Shown: in pieces, positions 26,042 through 35,449 of the stretch
Numbering within the stretch: position 1 is the stretch's first letter
Layout: each line of letters opens with the position of its first letter
NCBI GenBank assembly: GCA_965225735.1
Contig: CBDDBN010000029.1
Location: forward strand, 186,001-250,000
Direction of reading: 5' to 3'
Source of the DNA: Denitrobaculum sp965225735
GTDB taxonomy: Bacteria > Pseudomonadota > Alphaproteobacteria > Kiloniellales > Kiloniellaceae
Length of the DNA: 64,000 nucleotides
Position numbers and translations under genes: made by a program
Notes under the pieces: generated by a model
What the model was told of the DNA's origin: nothing
What the model saw: only the letters and a program-made list of their open reading frames with translations
Database searches by the model: none

Positions 26042-27660
26042 GCCGAGTTGGAGGTCAGCGGACGCACGTCGAGCTGACGGTGGAACCAGAACTCGTAGCC
26101 GGACGCGCCGTTCATCGCCACGTTCAAGGCGGGCTGCCAGAGCGGGATGCGCGGAAGATCCTCGAAGGCGATCTCGAACATGCGCTTGATATTCGGCGCA
26201 TAGGCCGGATCGTCCTGAGGAATATGCAGCGTCTCGTCGACCAGTTTTTCGATCTCTTCATTGAGATAGTTCGACGAGTTGAAGAGATGCCCCTTCTTGT
26301 AGGCCCAGAAGAAGTAGTAGTCCGGCGTATTGAGCCAGCCACCGAAGTTCTCCAGATGCAGCGGCAGACGCTTTTCCACCAGAGCCGCGGAACGCCAGTT
26401 CGCGCCGGGGATCTTCTCGACCTTGGCCTTGATCCCGATTTCTCCAAAAGCCTCCTGCAGCAAAAGCGCCGTGGGTTCCATCCAATCGGCCAGTCCAAGA
26501 CTGATCGACAGCGGCACCTCGAAGCCGGAGGAAAAGCCGGAAGCCGCCATATGGGCCTTCGCCTTATCCATATCGGTCATGTAAGGCGACTTCCGCGGCC
26601 AGGCCGTATCGGTGATCTCGCTCGTCCCGCCCCACATAGGCGCGCCACGTCCGTACGCCGCGGTTTGGAAGATGGCCTCGTAGGGAATCGCATAGGCAAG
26701 CGCCTTGCGGACGTTGGCGTCCTTAAAGGGCTCGAAGGTGAAGTTCGGGCAAAGACAGTGGATGCAGTTCTCGATCGGCGTGGAATAGACATCAACGCCC
26801 TCCTTCGCATCCAGCTCGGAGGCATCCTTGTTGGGGATGTTGAATGACATCTGAACATCGCCGCGCTCGATCAACGCACGCCGCGTAGCCGGGCTGGGCA
26901 CCTCACGCAGGATCACGCGCTCATAGGCCGGCAAAGGCCCGCCAACCCAAGCGTCGTTGCGCTCGTACACCAGCTGCTGGCCCTGATCCCAGCGCGCAAT
27001 CTTATAAGCGCCGGAGCCGGCCGGTGTGGTGTGCAAGTACTCGGTGGCCCAAGGATCGTCCTCGGTCGCATTGGCCTTCGCGACCTCGGCGTTGATGATA
27101 AAGGGCACCGGCACCGCCAGATCCGGCAAGGTCAGTTTGGACGGGCGGTCGAGCTTGATGACGAAGGTCTCGTCGTCCACTGCCTCGAACTGGTCGGGCC
27201 GCAGCAAACCGCCCGCCTTCATCTGGACCGATGGGAAGCCGCCGACCGACACGGCCCGGTCGAAAGACCATTTCACATCGGCCGCCGTGACCTTCCGCCC
27301 ATCCCAGAAGGTGGCGTTGGATTTGAGCTTGAAGGTCATAGTCAGGCCGTCTTCGGAAATGCTCCAGCTTTCCGCAAGCTCCGGCTCGATCACCGAATAG
27401 TCGTAGGAGAACCCACCGCCCGGCGCGTCCTTGGTGCCGAAGCTCACCAGCCGGTCGTAGCAGTTCACGGCGACCTGATAAGAGGCGCGATTGGTCCCAG
27501 TACGATGAAGGTCGAGACTGTTGATGGTCTGACCAGAGACAACGACAACCGTGCCGCCGGCCGCCTGGGCGGGAAGGACTTTGAGGAAAGGCAACATAGC
27601 CGCCCCGAGGGTGCCGCCGCCTGTGAGCTTCAGGAAGTGTCTGCGGGAGGTCTGGGTCAT
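26038..27660 (-). CDS. Dipeptide/oligopeptide-type ABC substrate-binding protein, Tat-exported
   Basis: This is a 540-residue solute-binding protein of family 5. The N-terminus MTQTSRRHFLKLTGG is a twin-arginine signal with a hydrophobic core ending in AQAAG. The mature part contains ESWSISEDGLTMTFKLKSNATFWDGRKVTAADVKWSFDRA, the family hallmark, and later GSGAYKIARWDQGQQLVYERND. ATG 27660 was chosen because AAGGA lies 8 bases upstream and the Tat motif follows; the frame is open to 27687. It leads the transporter operon and is divergent from the LysR gene. The co-located allophanate hydrolase suggests that an amide-containing compound, rather than a dipeptide, could be imported. Confidence 0.92.
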   Translation of the reverse strand: MTQTSRRHFLKLTGGGTLGAAMLPFLKVLPAQAAGGTVVVVSGQTINSLDLHRTGTNRASYQVAVNCYDRLVSFGTKDAPGGGFSYDYSVIEPELAESWSISEDGLTMTFKLKSNATFWDGRKVTAADVKWSFDRAVSVGGFPSVQMKAGGLLRPDQFEAVDDETFVIKLDRPSKLTLPDLAVPVPFIINAEVAKANATEDDPWATEYLHTTPAGSGAYKIARWDQGQQLVYERNDAWVGGPLPAYERVILREVPSPATRRALIERGDVQMSFNIPNKDASELDAKEGVDVYSTPIENCIHCLCPNFTFEPFKDANVRKALAYAIPYEAIFQTAAYGRGAPMWGGTSEITDTAWPRKSPYMTDMDKAKAHMAASGFSSGFEVPLSISLGLADWMEPTALLLQEAFGEIGIKAKVEKIPGANWRSAALVEKRLPLHLENFGGWLNTPDYYFFWAYKKGHLFNSSNYLNEEIEKLVDETLHIPQDDPAYAPNIKRMFEIAFEDLPRIPLWQPALNVAMNGASGYEFWFHRQLDVRPLTSNSA

Positions 27661-27733
27661 GGCCGGTCCTTTTCGCGAAGAGATCATTAGACCGACGGTG
27701 CACCTCGCCAGCGGTGCAATCCAATGCTAAGTT

Positions 27734-27747
27734 ATCACCATAGTGAT
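27734..27747. promoter_or_regulatory. ATCAC-N4-GTGAT palindrome between LysR and transporter genes
   Basis: In the 107-bp divergent intergenic region the sequence ATCACCATAGTGAT is a 5-bp-arm palindrome with a 4-bp spacer. LysR regulators bind such T-N11-A-type dyads, so this is a plausible operator for the neighbouring LysR protein. Confidence 0.4.
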
Positions 27748-27767
27748 GCAAAAAATGCAGCAGTTCG

Positions 27768-28691
27768 ATGCGACACCTCCTGATCTACGATATGATCGAA
27801 GCGGTTCACCGCTCCGGCTCGATCCGCAAGGCGGCCGAAGATACGAATATTACGGCTTCCGCCCTGAACCGCAGGATCCAGGCCTTCGAGGAGGAATTCG
27901 GCTCCGAGATCTTCGAACGACTGCCGCGCGGGATGCGCCTGAACGCGGCGGGAGAGTTGCTCCTGCACCATATCCGCCTCCAGCGCCAATCCATGGCGCG
28001 AGTGCACAGTCAGGTCGCCGATCTTTCAGGCGTCCGGCGGGGACATGTGAAAATTGCCTGTTCGCAGGCGCTGCTGCCCTATTTCCTGCCCCGCGAGATC
28101 TCTCGCTACCAGGCCCTCTTTCCCGACGTGACCTTTACGGTGAATGTCCGCGACCGCATTCAGGCGGAACGGGACCTGGCCAGCTTCGAAAGCGACCTCG
28201 CCCTGGTGTTCGAGCCCGCCCATATGGTGGATTTCGAGGTTCTGCACGCGGTTGGGCAACCCGTCATGGCGGTCATGTCGCGCAGGCATCCGCTTGCGAA
28301 AAAGCGCGAACTCCGATTGCGGGAGTGTCTGGACTACGACCTAGTACTGCCAACCCAGCAGTTCGGTGTGCGGGTTCTTCTGGATCAGGCCGCGCGCAAA
28401 CAGGGGCACAAACTGGAAGCGTCGCTGGAAACCGACTCCTTCGACATGGTCCGGCATTTCGCGGCTTACCGCCAATCGATCGGCTTTCAGATTCCGGTCG
28501 GATTGAACCGGAAGGCACGGCCCGATATGGCTTTCATTCCACTGGCTGAACAGGACGTCTCAGGCGGTGAGCTGTATCTCGGACATCTGCGTGGGCGCGC
28601 CTTGCCCGTCGCGGCCCTGAAATTCGCCAGTCAGGCAGCCCTCGCTTTGGATGAATCCGTGAAAGACGCGACCTATCCTCGCGACGAGTGA
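27768..28691 (+). CDS. LysR family transcriptional regulator
   Basis: This is a 307-residue regulator. The N-terminal winged helix-turn-helix is at about 1-65 (HRSGSIRKAAEDTNITASALNRRIQAFEEEFGSEIFERL), followed by a LysR substrate-binding domain of two subdomains. It is divergent from the ABC-transporter operon starting at 27660, and probably controls it and the allophanate hydrolase. ATG 27768 has no obvious Shine-Dalgarno sequence, so the start is less certain. Confidence 0.88.
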   Translation: MRHLLIYDMIEAVHRSGSIRKAAEDTNITASALNRRIQAFEEEFGSEIFERLPRGMRLNAAGELLLHHIRLQRQSMARVHSQVADLSGVRRGHVKIACSQALLPYFLPREISRYQALFPDVTFTVNVRDRIQAERDLASFESDLALVFEPAHMVDFEVLHAVGQPVMAVMSRRHPLAKKRELRLRECLDYDLVLPTQQFGVRVLLDQAARKQGHKLEASLETDSFDMVRHFAAYRQSIGFQIPVGLNRKARPDMAFIPLAEQDVSGGELYLGHLRGRALPVAALKFASQAALALDESVKDATYPRDE

Positions 28692-28813
28692 CGGGAGCCG
28701 CAGAGGGCCTGAAATTAACGGTTAACAGAGGGGCCGACGACTTGCGTGGACAGCCTCTTCCGCATCATCCGCACCACTGCAAAGGTTACTTTAAGCCTTG
28801 CCTGATAAGTCTG

Positions 28814-29083
28814 AGGGCATGGACTCATAAACTTCGACGGTCCTGACGATAAGAGTTCGTTTTTTGGCAAAGAGTTAGGAGCGGAGCGATGCTGAGACAT
28901 CGTGACCGACGACGCGACGCTGTCCAGGGAGCGAAATCCTATCGCCTCGAAAGGTCGCACTGTGACGTATTTTCGGTGCGTCAAGCCCCCTCACCGGGCC
29001 TTCAGGCCCGCTTTCGGGCTCTTTCCTGCCGAAAATACGTCACAGTGCGATCAGGCCCATCGAAGTTTATGAGTTCATGCCCT
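28814..29083. mobile_element. MITE-like element with 24-bp terminal inverted repeats and inner hairpin
   Basis: Bases 28814-28837 and 29060-29083 are inverted repeats with one mismatch in 24 bp, and partial complementarity continues a further 10 bp inward. Inside lies a second, perfect 22-bp inverted pair (28955-28976 and 29029-29050) with nested small stems GGGCCTTCAGGCCC and AGCCCGCTTTCGGGCT. No transposase is encoded. Its ends differ from those of the element at 1980-2242, so these are two families. It lies between the LysR gene and glyQ, in the glyQ upstream region. Parent element not identified. Confidence 0.65.
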
Positions 29084-29196
29084 AAGTTTAAAGCCCCTTT
29101 TTCTACCTCTTGGAACGCCCTGTTCCGCCGCTTGATTCCAGGGCCAGCGGGGGATAAGGTGCGCCCCGTTTCGCAGCGCAACAAAAATGAGGCCCC

Positions 29197-30123
29197 ATGT
29201 CCGAGGCCGGCACCCTTCGACCCGCAAATCCCGAGACCTGCTTTCAACGCCTGATCCTCAAACTGCAGGATTACTGGGCGCGCCAGGGTTGCGTCATTCT
29301 GCAGCCCTACGACATGGAGGTCGGCGCGGGCACCTTTCACCCGGCGACGACTCTGCGGGCGCTGGGTCCGGGCACCTGGAATGCCGCCTATGTGCAGCCT
29401 TCGCGCCGGCCCACCGACGGCCGCTATGGCGAGAACCCCAACCGGCTGCAGCACTACTACCAGTTTCAGGTGCTCATGAAGCCCTGCCCGCCGAACAGCC
29501 AGGAGCTGTACCTGGGTTCGCTCGACGTGCTGGGCATCGACCCCAAGCTGCACGATATCCGCTTCGTCGAAGACGACTGGGAAAGCCCGACACTGGGCGC
29601 CTGGGGCCTGGGCTGGGAAGTCTGGTGCGACGGGATGGAGGTCAGCCAGTACACCTATTTCCAGCAGGTCGGCGGCATCGACTGCGATCCGGTTCCGGTC
29701 GAGCTGACCTACGGGCTCGAACGGCTGATCATGTACGTCCAGGGGGTGGAGAACGTCTACGACTTGGATTGGGACGGTATCCCTAAGGATCAGGGCGGCA
29801 AGACCTATGGCGACGTCTTTTTGCAGGCAGAGCAGGAGTTCTCGACCTTCAACTTCGAGATTGCGACTACAGACATCCTGTTCAAACACTTCGAAGACGC
29901 GCAGAAGGAATGCCAGCACATCCTGGAATTCGGACGGGAAAACGGGCGGCTGATGCCCCTGCCCGCCTATGACCAGTGCATGAAGGCCAGCCACATCTTT
30001 AACCTGCTCGACGCGCGCGGCGTCATCTCAGTGACCGAACGTCAAGCCTACATCGGACGGGTGCGCGAGCTGGCCAAGGCCTGCTGCGAAGCCTGGTACG
30101 AGACACAAAAGGATAAGGCGTAA
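29197..30123 (+). CDS. glyQ: Glycyl-tRNA synthetase alpha subunit
   Basis: This is a 308-residue class II aminoacyl-tRNA synthetase subunit. It contains FQRLILKLQDYWARQGCVILQPYDMEVGAGTFHPATTLRALGP and PNRLQHYYQFQVLMKP, both highly conserved in GlyQ. The heterotetramer with GlyS charges tRNA-Gly in the cytoplasm. It is followed 4 bp later by glyS. The start at 29197 gives the usual family length. Confidence 0.97.
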   Translation: MSEAGTLRPANPETCFQRLILKLQDYWARQGCVILQPYDMEVGAGTFHPATTLRALGPGTWNAAYVQPSRRPTDGRYGENPNRLQHYYQFQVLMKPCPPNSQELYLGSLDVLGIDPKLHDIRFVEDDWESPTLGAWGLGWEVWCDGMEVSQYTYFQQVGGIDCDPVPVELTYGLERLIMYVQGVENVYDLDWDGIPKDQGGKTYGDVFLQAEQEFSTFNFEIATTDILFKHFEDAQKECQHILEFGRENGRLMPLPAYDQCMKASHIFNLLDARGVISVTERQAYIGRVRELAKACCEAWYETQKDKA

Positions 30124-30127
30124 AGCC

Positions 30128-32207
30128 ATGGCCGAGCTGCTATTCGAGCTCCTCAGCGAGGAAATCCCCGCCCGCATGCAGGCCAAGGCCGCCGCGGATC
30201 TGAAACGCCTGGTCTCCGAACGCCTTAAGACCGCCGGCCTGACCTTTTCTGCCGTCGAGAGCTACGCCACGCCACGCCGGATCGCGCTGGTGGCCGAGGG
30301 CTTGCCGGATAAGCAGCCAGACGTCTCGGAAGAGAAAAAGGGCCCCAAGGTCGGCGCGCCTGAACAGGCCATCGCCGGCTTCCTGAAAGCCAACGGCCTG
30401 ACGTCGGTGGACGAAGCCGAGGTCCGCGAGACCCCCAAGGGCAGCTTCTACTTCCTGGTCAAGGAGATCGCCGGACAGGCTACATCTGAGGTACTACCCG
30501 GCCTCTTGACCGAGGCGACCCAGGCCCTGCCCTGGGCTAAGTCCATGCGCTGGGCCCGCAGTAGCTTCCGCTGGGTCCGCCCGCTGCATTCGATTGTCGC
30601 GCTCTTCGACGGACAAGTGCTGGAGGGTGCGCTGGAGGTCGGCAAAGACATGTCCGTCCCCTTCGGGAACCAGACGCGCGGCCACCGCTTCATGAGCGAT
30701 GGTACCCCCTTCGAAGTCACCGGCTTCGCCGACTATAAGGCCAAACTCGAAGCGGCCAATGTCATGCTCGACCCGGCGGAACGGCGCACGAAGATCGCCG
30801 AAGCCGCCGCCAAGATCACTGCTGCCGAGGGCCTGTCGCTGAAGCCAGATGAAGGCCTGCTGGATGAGGTCAAAGGACTGATCGAGTGGCCGGTCGTCCT
30901 GATGGGCCGAATCGACGAGGCTTTCATGTCCCTGCCGCCGGAGGTGCTCTCCACCTCCATGCGCAGCCATCAGAAGTATTTTTCAGTCCAGGACGGCGAT
31001 AAGCTGGCCGCCCGCTTCGTCTTCGTGGCCAACATGGAAGCAGAAGACGGCGGCAAGACCATCATCGAGGGGAATCAGCGGGTTCTCAGCGCCCGTCTGG
31101 CCGACGCCCAGTTCTTCTGGGACCAGGACCGGAAGGAGCCGCTGGCCAGCCGGACACCCTCCCTCTCCGACATCGTGTTCCATGCAAAGCTGGGCACCCT
31201 GGACCAGAAGGTCGACCGGGTCGAGGCCCTGGCCGCCGAGCTGGCCGCTTTCATCCCAGGTGCCGACAAGGACCGCGCCCGCTCGGCCGCCCGTCTGGCC
31301 AAGGCCGACCTGGTCACCGGCATGGTCGGTGAATTCCCTGAACTGCAGGGCATCATGGGGCGTTACTACGCCCTGCAGGACGGCGAGCATCAAGAGGTCG
31401 CTCAGGCCATCGCGGAACACTATTCGCCGCTGGGGCCCAGCGACAACTGCCCCTCGGCCCCGGTCTCGACCGCCGTGGCGCTGGCCGACAAGATCGACAT
31501 TCTGACCGGTTTCTTCGCGATCGACGAAAAAGCCGACCGGCTCCAAAGATCCCTATGCGCTGCGCCGCGCAGCCCTGGGCGTGATCCGGCTGATCGTCGA
31601 GAACAAACTGCGCGTGCCCTTGAAGGACGTTTTCGCGGCGGCGCAGAAACTCTATCCGCACCTGGATTCAGCCCCGGTCGGTCAGGACCTCCTCGATTTC
31701 TTCGCCGACCGTCTGAAGGTTGTGCTGAAGGACAAAGGCGTGCGGCACGATCTGGTCACGGCGGTCTTCGCCCTCGGCGGCGAGGACGACCTGGTCCGCC
31801 TGTTAGCGCGGGTCGACGCCCTGCAAGCCTTCATCGATAGCGAGGACGGCGGCAATCTGCTGATCGCTTTCCGGCGCGCGGCGAATATCGTGCGCATCGA
31901 GGAAAAGAAGGACAGCGTCGCCTACAACGGCGAGGTCGCGCCCGAGGCCTTTGCTCAGGACGAAGAGCGGACGCTATTCGACGCCCTGGAGGCGGGATCG
32001 GCCGCCGCCGGCACCGCCCTCACCCAGGAAGATTTTACCGGCGCCATGGCGGCGCTGGCGCAGCTCCGTCAGCCTGTGGACCGCTATTTCGACGAAGTCA
32101 CGGTCAATGCCGAGGATGCCGGGTTGCGCGTCAATAGATTAAGGCTTCTTTCTCGTATTGGTGCGACCTTGGGTCAGGTCGCGGATTTCTCCAAAATCGA
32201 AGGGTAA
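30128..32207 (+). CDS. glyS: Glycyl-tRNA synthetase beta subunit, interrupted by an apparent +1 frameshift
   Basis: The first frame runs from ATG 30128 and gives normal GlyS sequence as far as VALADKIDILTGFFAIDEK, then becomes nonsense and stops at 31840. From 31533 the next frame continues the expected PTGSKDPYALRRAALGVIRLIVENKLRVPL and ends at 32207 with ADFSKIEG. The break lies in a run of five A (31527-31531); removing one A restores a single frame of 692 codons, the normal GlyS length. GlyS is essential, so a sequencing or assembly error is most likely; a real mutation or programmed frameshift is less likely. The N-terminal part includes the tRNA-binding and HD-like regions, and the C-terminus has the anticodon-binding domain. 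Confidence 0.88.
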
Positions 32208-32216
32208 TCGAGTTCA

Positions 32217-34883
32217 ATGACGAAGTGGGTCTACAGTTTCGGCAATGGCCAGGCGGACGGCCAGGCCGACATGCGAAACCTCCTGGGCGGCAAAGGGGCC
32301 AACCTGGCCGAGATGTCGTCGCTTGGCCTGCCGGTGCCCTCCGGCTTTACCATCACCACCGAAGTCTGCACGGCCTACTATGACAACGACCGGCGCTATC
32401 CGGACGAGCTGGCGGGCCAGGTCGATGCAGCCCTCGCCCAGATCGAAGATCAGGTCGGTGTGAAGTTCGGCGATCAGCAGAACCCGCTGCTGGTCTCGGT
32501 CCGCTCGGGCGCCCGCGCCTCCATGCCCGGCATGATGGACACAGTCCTGAACCTGGGCCTCAACGACGAAACCGTGCGTGGTCTCGCCACGGCCTCGGGC
32601 GACGAGCGCTTCGCCTACGACAGCTACCGCCGCTTCATCCAGATGTTCGGCGACGTGGTGCTAGAGGTCGATCATCATCACTTCGAGGACATCCTCGAGC
32701 TGCACAAGGAAGACCGCGGCTACGCCATGGATACGGACCTCAACGCCGACGACTGGCGCGAGGTCATCGAAGGCTTCAAGGGCAAGATCGTCGAGCAGAC
32801 CGGCGAAGCCTTTCCGCAGGATCCCAAAGAACAGCTCTGGGCCGCGATTTCCGCAGTCTTCGGCTCCTGGATGAACCAGCGCGCCATCACCTACCGGCGG
32901 CTCAATTCGATTCCCGCCTCCTGGGGTACGGCGGTCAATGTCCAGGCCATGGTCTTCGGTAACATGGGCGACGACTGCGCCACCGGCGTGGCCTTCACGC
33001 GCGACCCCTCGAACGGCGAAAACATCTTTTACGGGGAATACCTGGTCAACGCCCAGGGCGAGGACGTGGTGGCTGGTATCCGCACGCCGCAGCATCTCAC
33101 CATCCGGGGCAAGGAAGCCAATGGCTCCGACCTGCCGGCGATGGAAGAAGTCATGCCGGAGGTCTTTGGACAGCTCAACGACGTGCGCCTGCGCCTGGAG
33201 AAGCACTACCGCGACATTCAGGACATCGAGTTCACGGTCCAGCGCGGCAAGCTCTACATGCTGCAAACCCGCGCCGGCAAGCGCACGGCGCAGGCCGCCC
33301 TCAAGATCGCGGTCGACTTCGTCAATGAAGGCCTGATCACGCAAGCCGAAGCCGTCAAACGGGTGGATCCGGCAGCGCTCGACCAGTTGCTTCACCCGAC
33401 ACTTGATCCGGACGCCCCGCGTCACATCCTGACCCGCGGCCTGCCGGCCTCTCCTGGCGCGGCCTCCGGCAAGATCGTCTTCAGCGCCGATGCGGCCGAG
33501 AAGCAGGCGGCCGCCGGCGAAGCGGTCATCCTTTGCCGGATCGAAACCTCGCCGGACGATATCCATGGCATGCATGCCGCTCAGGGCATCCTGACCACCC
33601 GCGGTGGCATGACCAGCCACGCGGCGGTGGTTGCGCGCGGCATGGGACGGGCCTGTGTAGCCGGCGCCGGCGAACTGCGCATCGACTACAAGACCGGCGT
33701 TCTGCGCGCCCGCAACGAGGAACTGCGCGAAGGCGATCTGATCACCATCGACGGCGGCAGCGGTGAAGTGATGAAGGGTGAGGTGCCGACCATCCAGCCG
33801 GAACTCTCTGGCGACTTCGGCACCCTGATGGGCTGGGCCGACTCGATCCGCCAGATGAAAGTACGAACCAACGCCGACACGCCCAACGACTGCCGCACGG
33901 CCCGTAACTTCGGCGCCGAAGGCATCGGCCTCTGCCGTACCGAGCATATGTTCTTCGATGCCGAGCGCATCGTAGCGGTCCGCGAGATGATCCTGGCGGA
34001 CAATGAAGCCGAGCGCCGGGCGGCGCTGGCCAAGATCCTGCCCATGCAGCGCCAGGATTTCATCGAGATCTTCAAGATCATGGAGGGCCTGCCGGTCACC
34101 ATCCGCCTGCTGGATCCGCCGCTGCACGAATTCCTGCCTCACGGCGAAACGGAGCTGGAAGAGTTCGCTACAGCCGCCGGCGCACCGCTGGAACTGGTGC
34201 GCAGCCGTGCGCTCAAGCTGTCGGAGAGCAATCCCATGCTGGGCCACCGCGGCTGCCGCCTCGGTATCTCCTATCCGGAGATCTACGAGATGCAAGCCCG
34301 GGCCATTTTCGAAGCCGCCGCAACGGTGGCCAAGGAACAGGGCAACACGGTCGAGCCCGAGGTCATGATCCCGTTGGTCGGCATGAAGAAAGAGATCGAG
34401 CTGATGAAAGCTCTGGTCGACCGGGTGGCCAAGGAAGTCATGGAAGCCAAGGGCATCGAGATCAAATACCTGGTCGGCACCATGATCGAACTTCCGCGCG
34501 CCGCCCTGCGGGCCAAGGAAATCGCCGAGGAAGCCGAGTTCTTCAGCTTCGGCACCAACGACCTGACCCAGACCACCTTCGGCCTGTCGCGCGACGACGC
34601 CGGAAACTTCCTGGGCACCTACGAACAGCGCGGGATCATCGAACAGGATCCCTTCATCTCGCTGGATCATGATGGCGTCGGCGAGCTGGTCAGCATCGCC
34701 GCCGAACGCGGCAAGACGCAGCGCCCCGATATCAAGCTGGGGATCTGCGGCGAACACGGCGGCGATCCAGCTTCCATCGACTTCTGCCAAAAGGTCGGTT
34801 TGGACTACGTCTCCTGCTCGCCCTATCGCGTGCCGATCGCGCGCCTGGCTGCGGCCCAGGCGGCGCTCGACGCAGAATCGTAG
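32217..34883 (+). CDS. ppdK: Pyruvate, phosphate dikinase
   Basis: This is an 888-residue enzyme that interconverts pyruvate, ATP and phosphate with phosphoenolpyruvate, AMP and pyrophosphate. The N-terminal ATP-grasp-like domain begins with GGKGANLAEMSSLGLPVPSGFTI. The central phospho-histidine domain has TRGGMTSHAAVVARGMG, with the catalytic His. The C-terminal TIM-barrel domain carries CGEHGGDPASI with the active-site Cys. Length and motifs match full-length PpdK. It lies 9 bp after glyS, a neighbourhood seen in many alphaproteobacteria. Confidence 0.97.
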   Translation: MTKWVYSFGNGQADGQADMRNLLGGKGANLAEMSSLGLPVPSGFTITTEVCTAYYDNDRRYPDELAGQVDAALAQIEDQVGVKFGDQQNPLLVSVRSGARASMPGMMDTVLNLGLNDETVRGLATASGDERFAYDSYRRFIQMFGDVVLEVDHHHFEDILELHKEDRGYAMDTDLNADDWREVIEGFKGKIVEQTGEAFPQDPKEQLWAAISAVFGSWMNQRAITYRRLNSIPASWGTAVNVQAMVFGNMGDDCATGVAFTRDPSNGENIFYGEYLVNAQGEDVVAGIRTPQHLTIRGKEANGSDLPAMEEVMPEVFGQLNDVRLRLEKHYRDIQDIEFTVQRGKLYMLQTRAGKRTAQAALKIAVDFVNEGLITQAEAVKRVDPAALDQLLHPTLDPDAPRHILTRGLPASPGAASGKIVFSADAAEKQAAAGEAVILCRIETSPDDIHGMHAAQGILTTRGGMTSHAAVVARGMGRACVAGAGELRIDYKTGVLRARNEELREGDLITIDGGSGEVMKGEVPTIQPELSGDFGTLMGWADSIRQMKVRTNADTPNDCRTARNFGAEGIGLCRTEHMFFDAERIVAVREMILADNEAERRAALAKILPMQRQDFIEIFKIMEGLPVTIRLLDPPLHEFLPHGETELEEFATAAGAPLELVRSRALKLSESNPMLGHRGCRLGISYPEIYEMQARAIFEAAATVAKEQGNTVEPEVMIPLVGMKKEIELMKALVDRVAKEVMEAKGIEIKYLVGTMIELPRAALRAKEIAEEAEFFSFGTNDLTQTTFGLSRDDAGNFLGTYEQRGIIEQDPFISLDHDGVGELVSIAAERGKTQRPDIKLGICGEHGGDPASIDFCQKVGLDYVSCSPYRVPIARLAAAQAALDAES

Positions 34884-34903
34884 AAAAATCATCCTGAAAA
34901 AGA

Positions 34904-34937
34904 AAAAGGGCGGGTCAGCTTTCTGACCCGCCCTTTT
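34904..34937. terminator. Bidirectional terminator between ppdK and the mini-MCP gene
   Basis: A perfect 15-bp stem (34904-34918 with 34923-34937) with a 4-base loop starts with four A and ends with four T, so it can terminate transcription in both directions. It lies between the convergent ppdK and the minus-strand gene. Confidence 0.88.
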
Positions 34938-34960
34938 CGCGTCTCTATTGCCGTAAAGGC

Positions 34961-35449
34961 CTACATCGTCACGCCGCCTTCCAACGCCGGTTCGACCGCG
35001 GCGGGCTCGGGCGTTGCGACTTCTGCCGGGGCGACGACCGGTGCTGCTGCAGTGGCGGCTGCGGCAGGCGCCGGAGCAGACGTCTGCATCTGGCCCATAT
35101 CACCGCTCAGAGCGGCCTTCGCGGAATGGCTTCGCGTGGTCAGGCGTTCAGCCTGCTCAGTCAGGGTTTTAAGCGTCTCACTGATTTCAGAGGTTGCTGC
35201 CGAAGTCTGGTTCGCCAGCTGCTTGACCTCACCAGCAACAACGGCGAAGCCCTTACCCGCTTCACCGGCGCGCGCCGCCTCGATGGTGGCGTTCAGAGCC
35301 AGCAGATTGGTCTGTTTGGCAATGGCGTCGATCTGCTGGGCGACCTTGCCGACTTTTTCAATTTCCTCACTCAGCAGGCGGGACTCTTCTTCGATGCCTT
35401 CAATGACATCGACCACGTTGTTGAAACCTTCTTTTGGTGCAGTATTCAT
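34961..35449 (-). CDS. Miniature soluble MCP-like signalling protein
   Basis: This is about 162 residues, consisting of a short MCP hairpin-tip domain followed by a tail. The MCP signature is AKQTNLLALNATIEAARAGEAGKGFAVVAGEVKQLANQTSAATSEI, the part that contacts CheA and CheW. There is no transmembrane segment and no sensor domain, and the full hairpin would need about 300 residues. The C-terminal tail is rich in Ala, Pro, Glu and Val (about 40 residues). ATG 35449 was chosen because upstream sequence is not MCP-like; the frame is open to 35551. No chemotaxis genes lie nearby. It may be a regulator or a decoy of chemoreceptor arrays. Confidence 0.78.
   Translation of the reverse strand: MNTAPKEGFNNVVDVIEGIEEESRLLSEEIEKVGKVAQQIDAIAKQTNLLALNATIEAARAGEAGKGFAVVAGEVKQLANQTSAATSEISETLKTLTEQAERLTTRSHSAKAALSGDMGQMQTSAPAPAAAATAAAPVVAPAEVATPEPAAVEPALEGGVTM

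Noticed and set aside
28715..29254. Short frames in the second inverted-repeat element (RKYVTVR peptides)
   Set aside because: Same reason: they mirror each other through the palindrome; no ribosome-binding sites or known family.
32661..34892. Very long frame on the strand opposite ppdK
   Set aside because: It is the antisense shadow of a GC-rich gene with strong codon bias; ppdK is clear on the plus strand.
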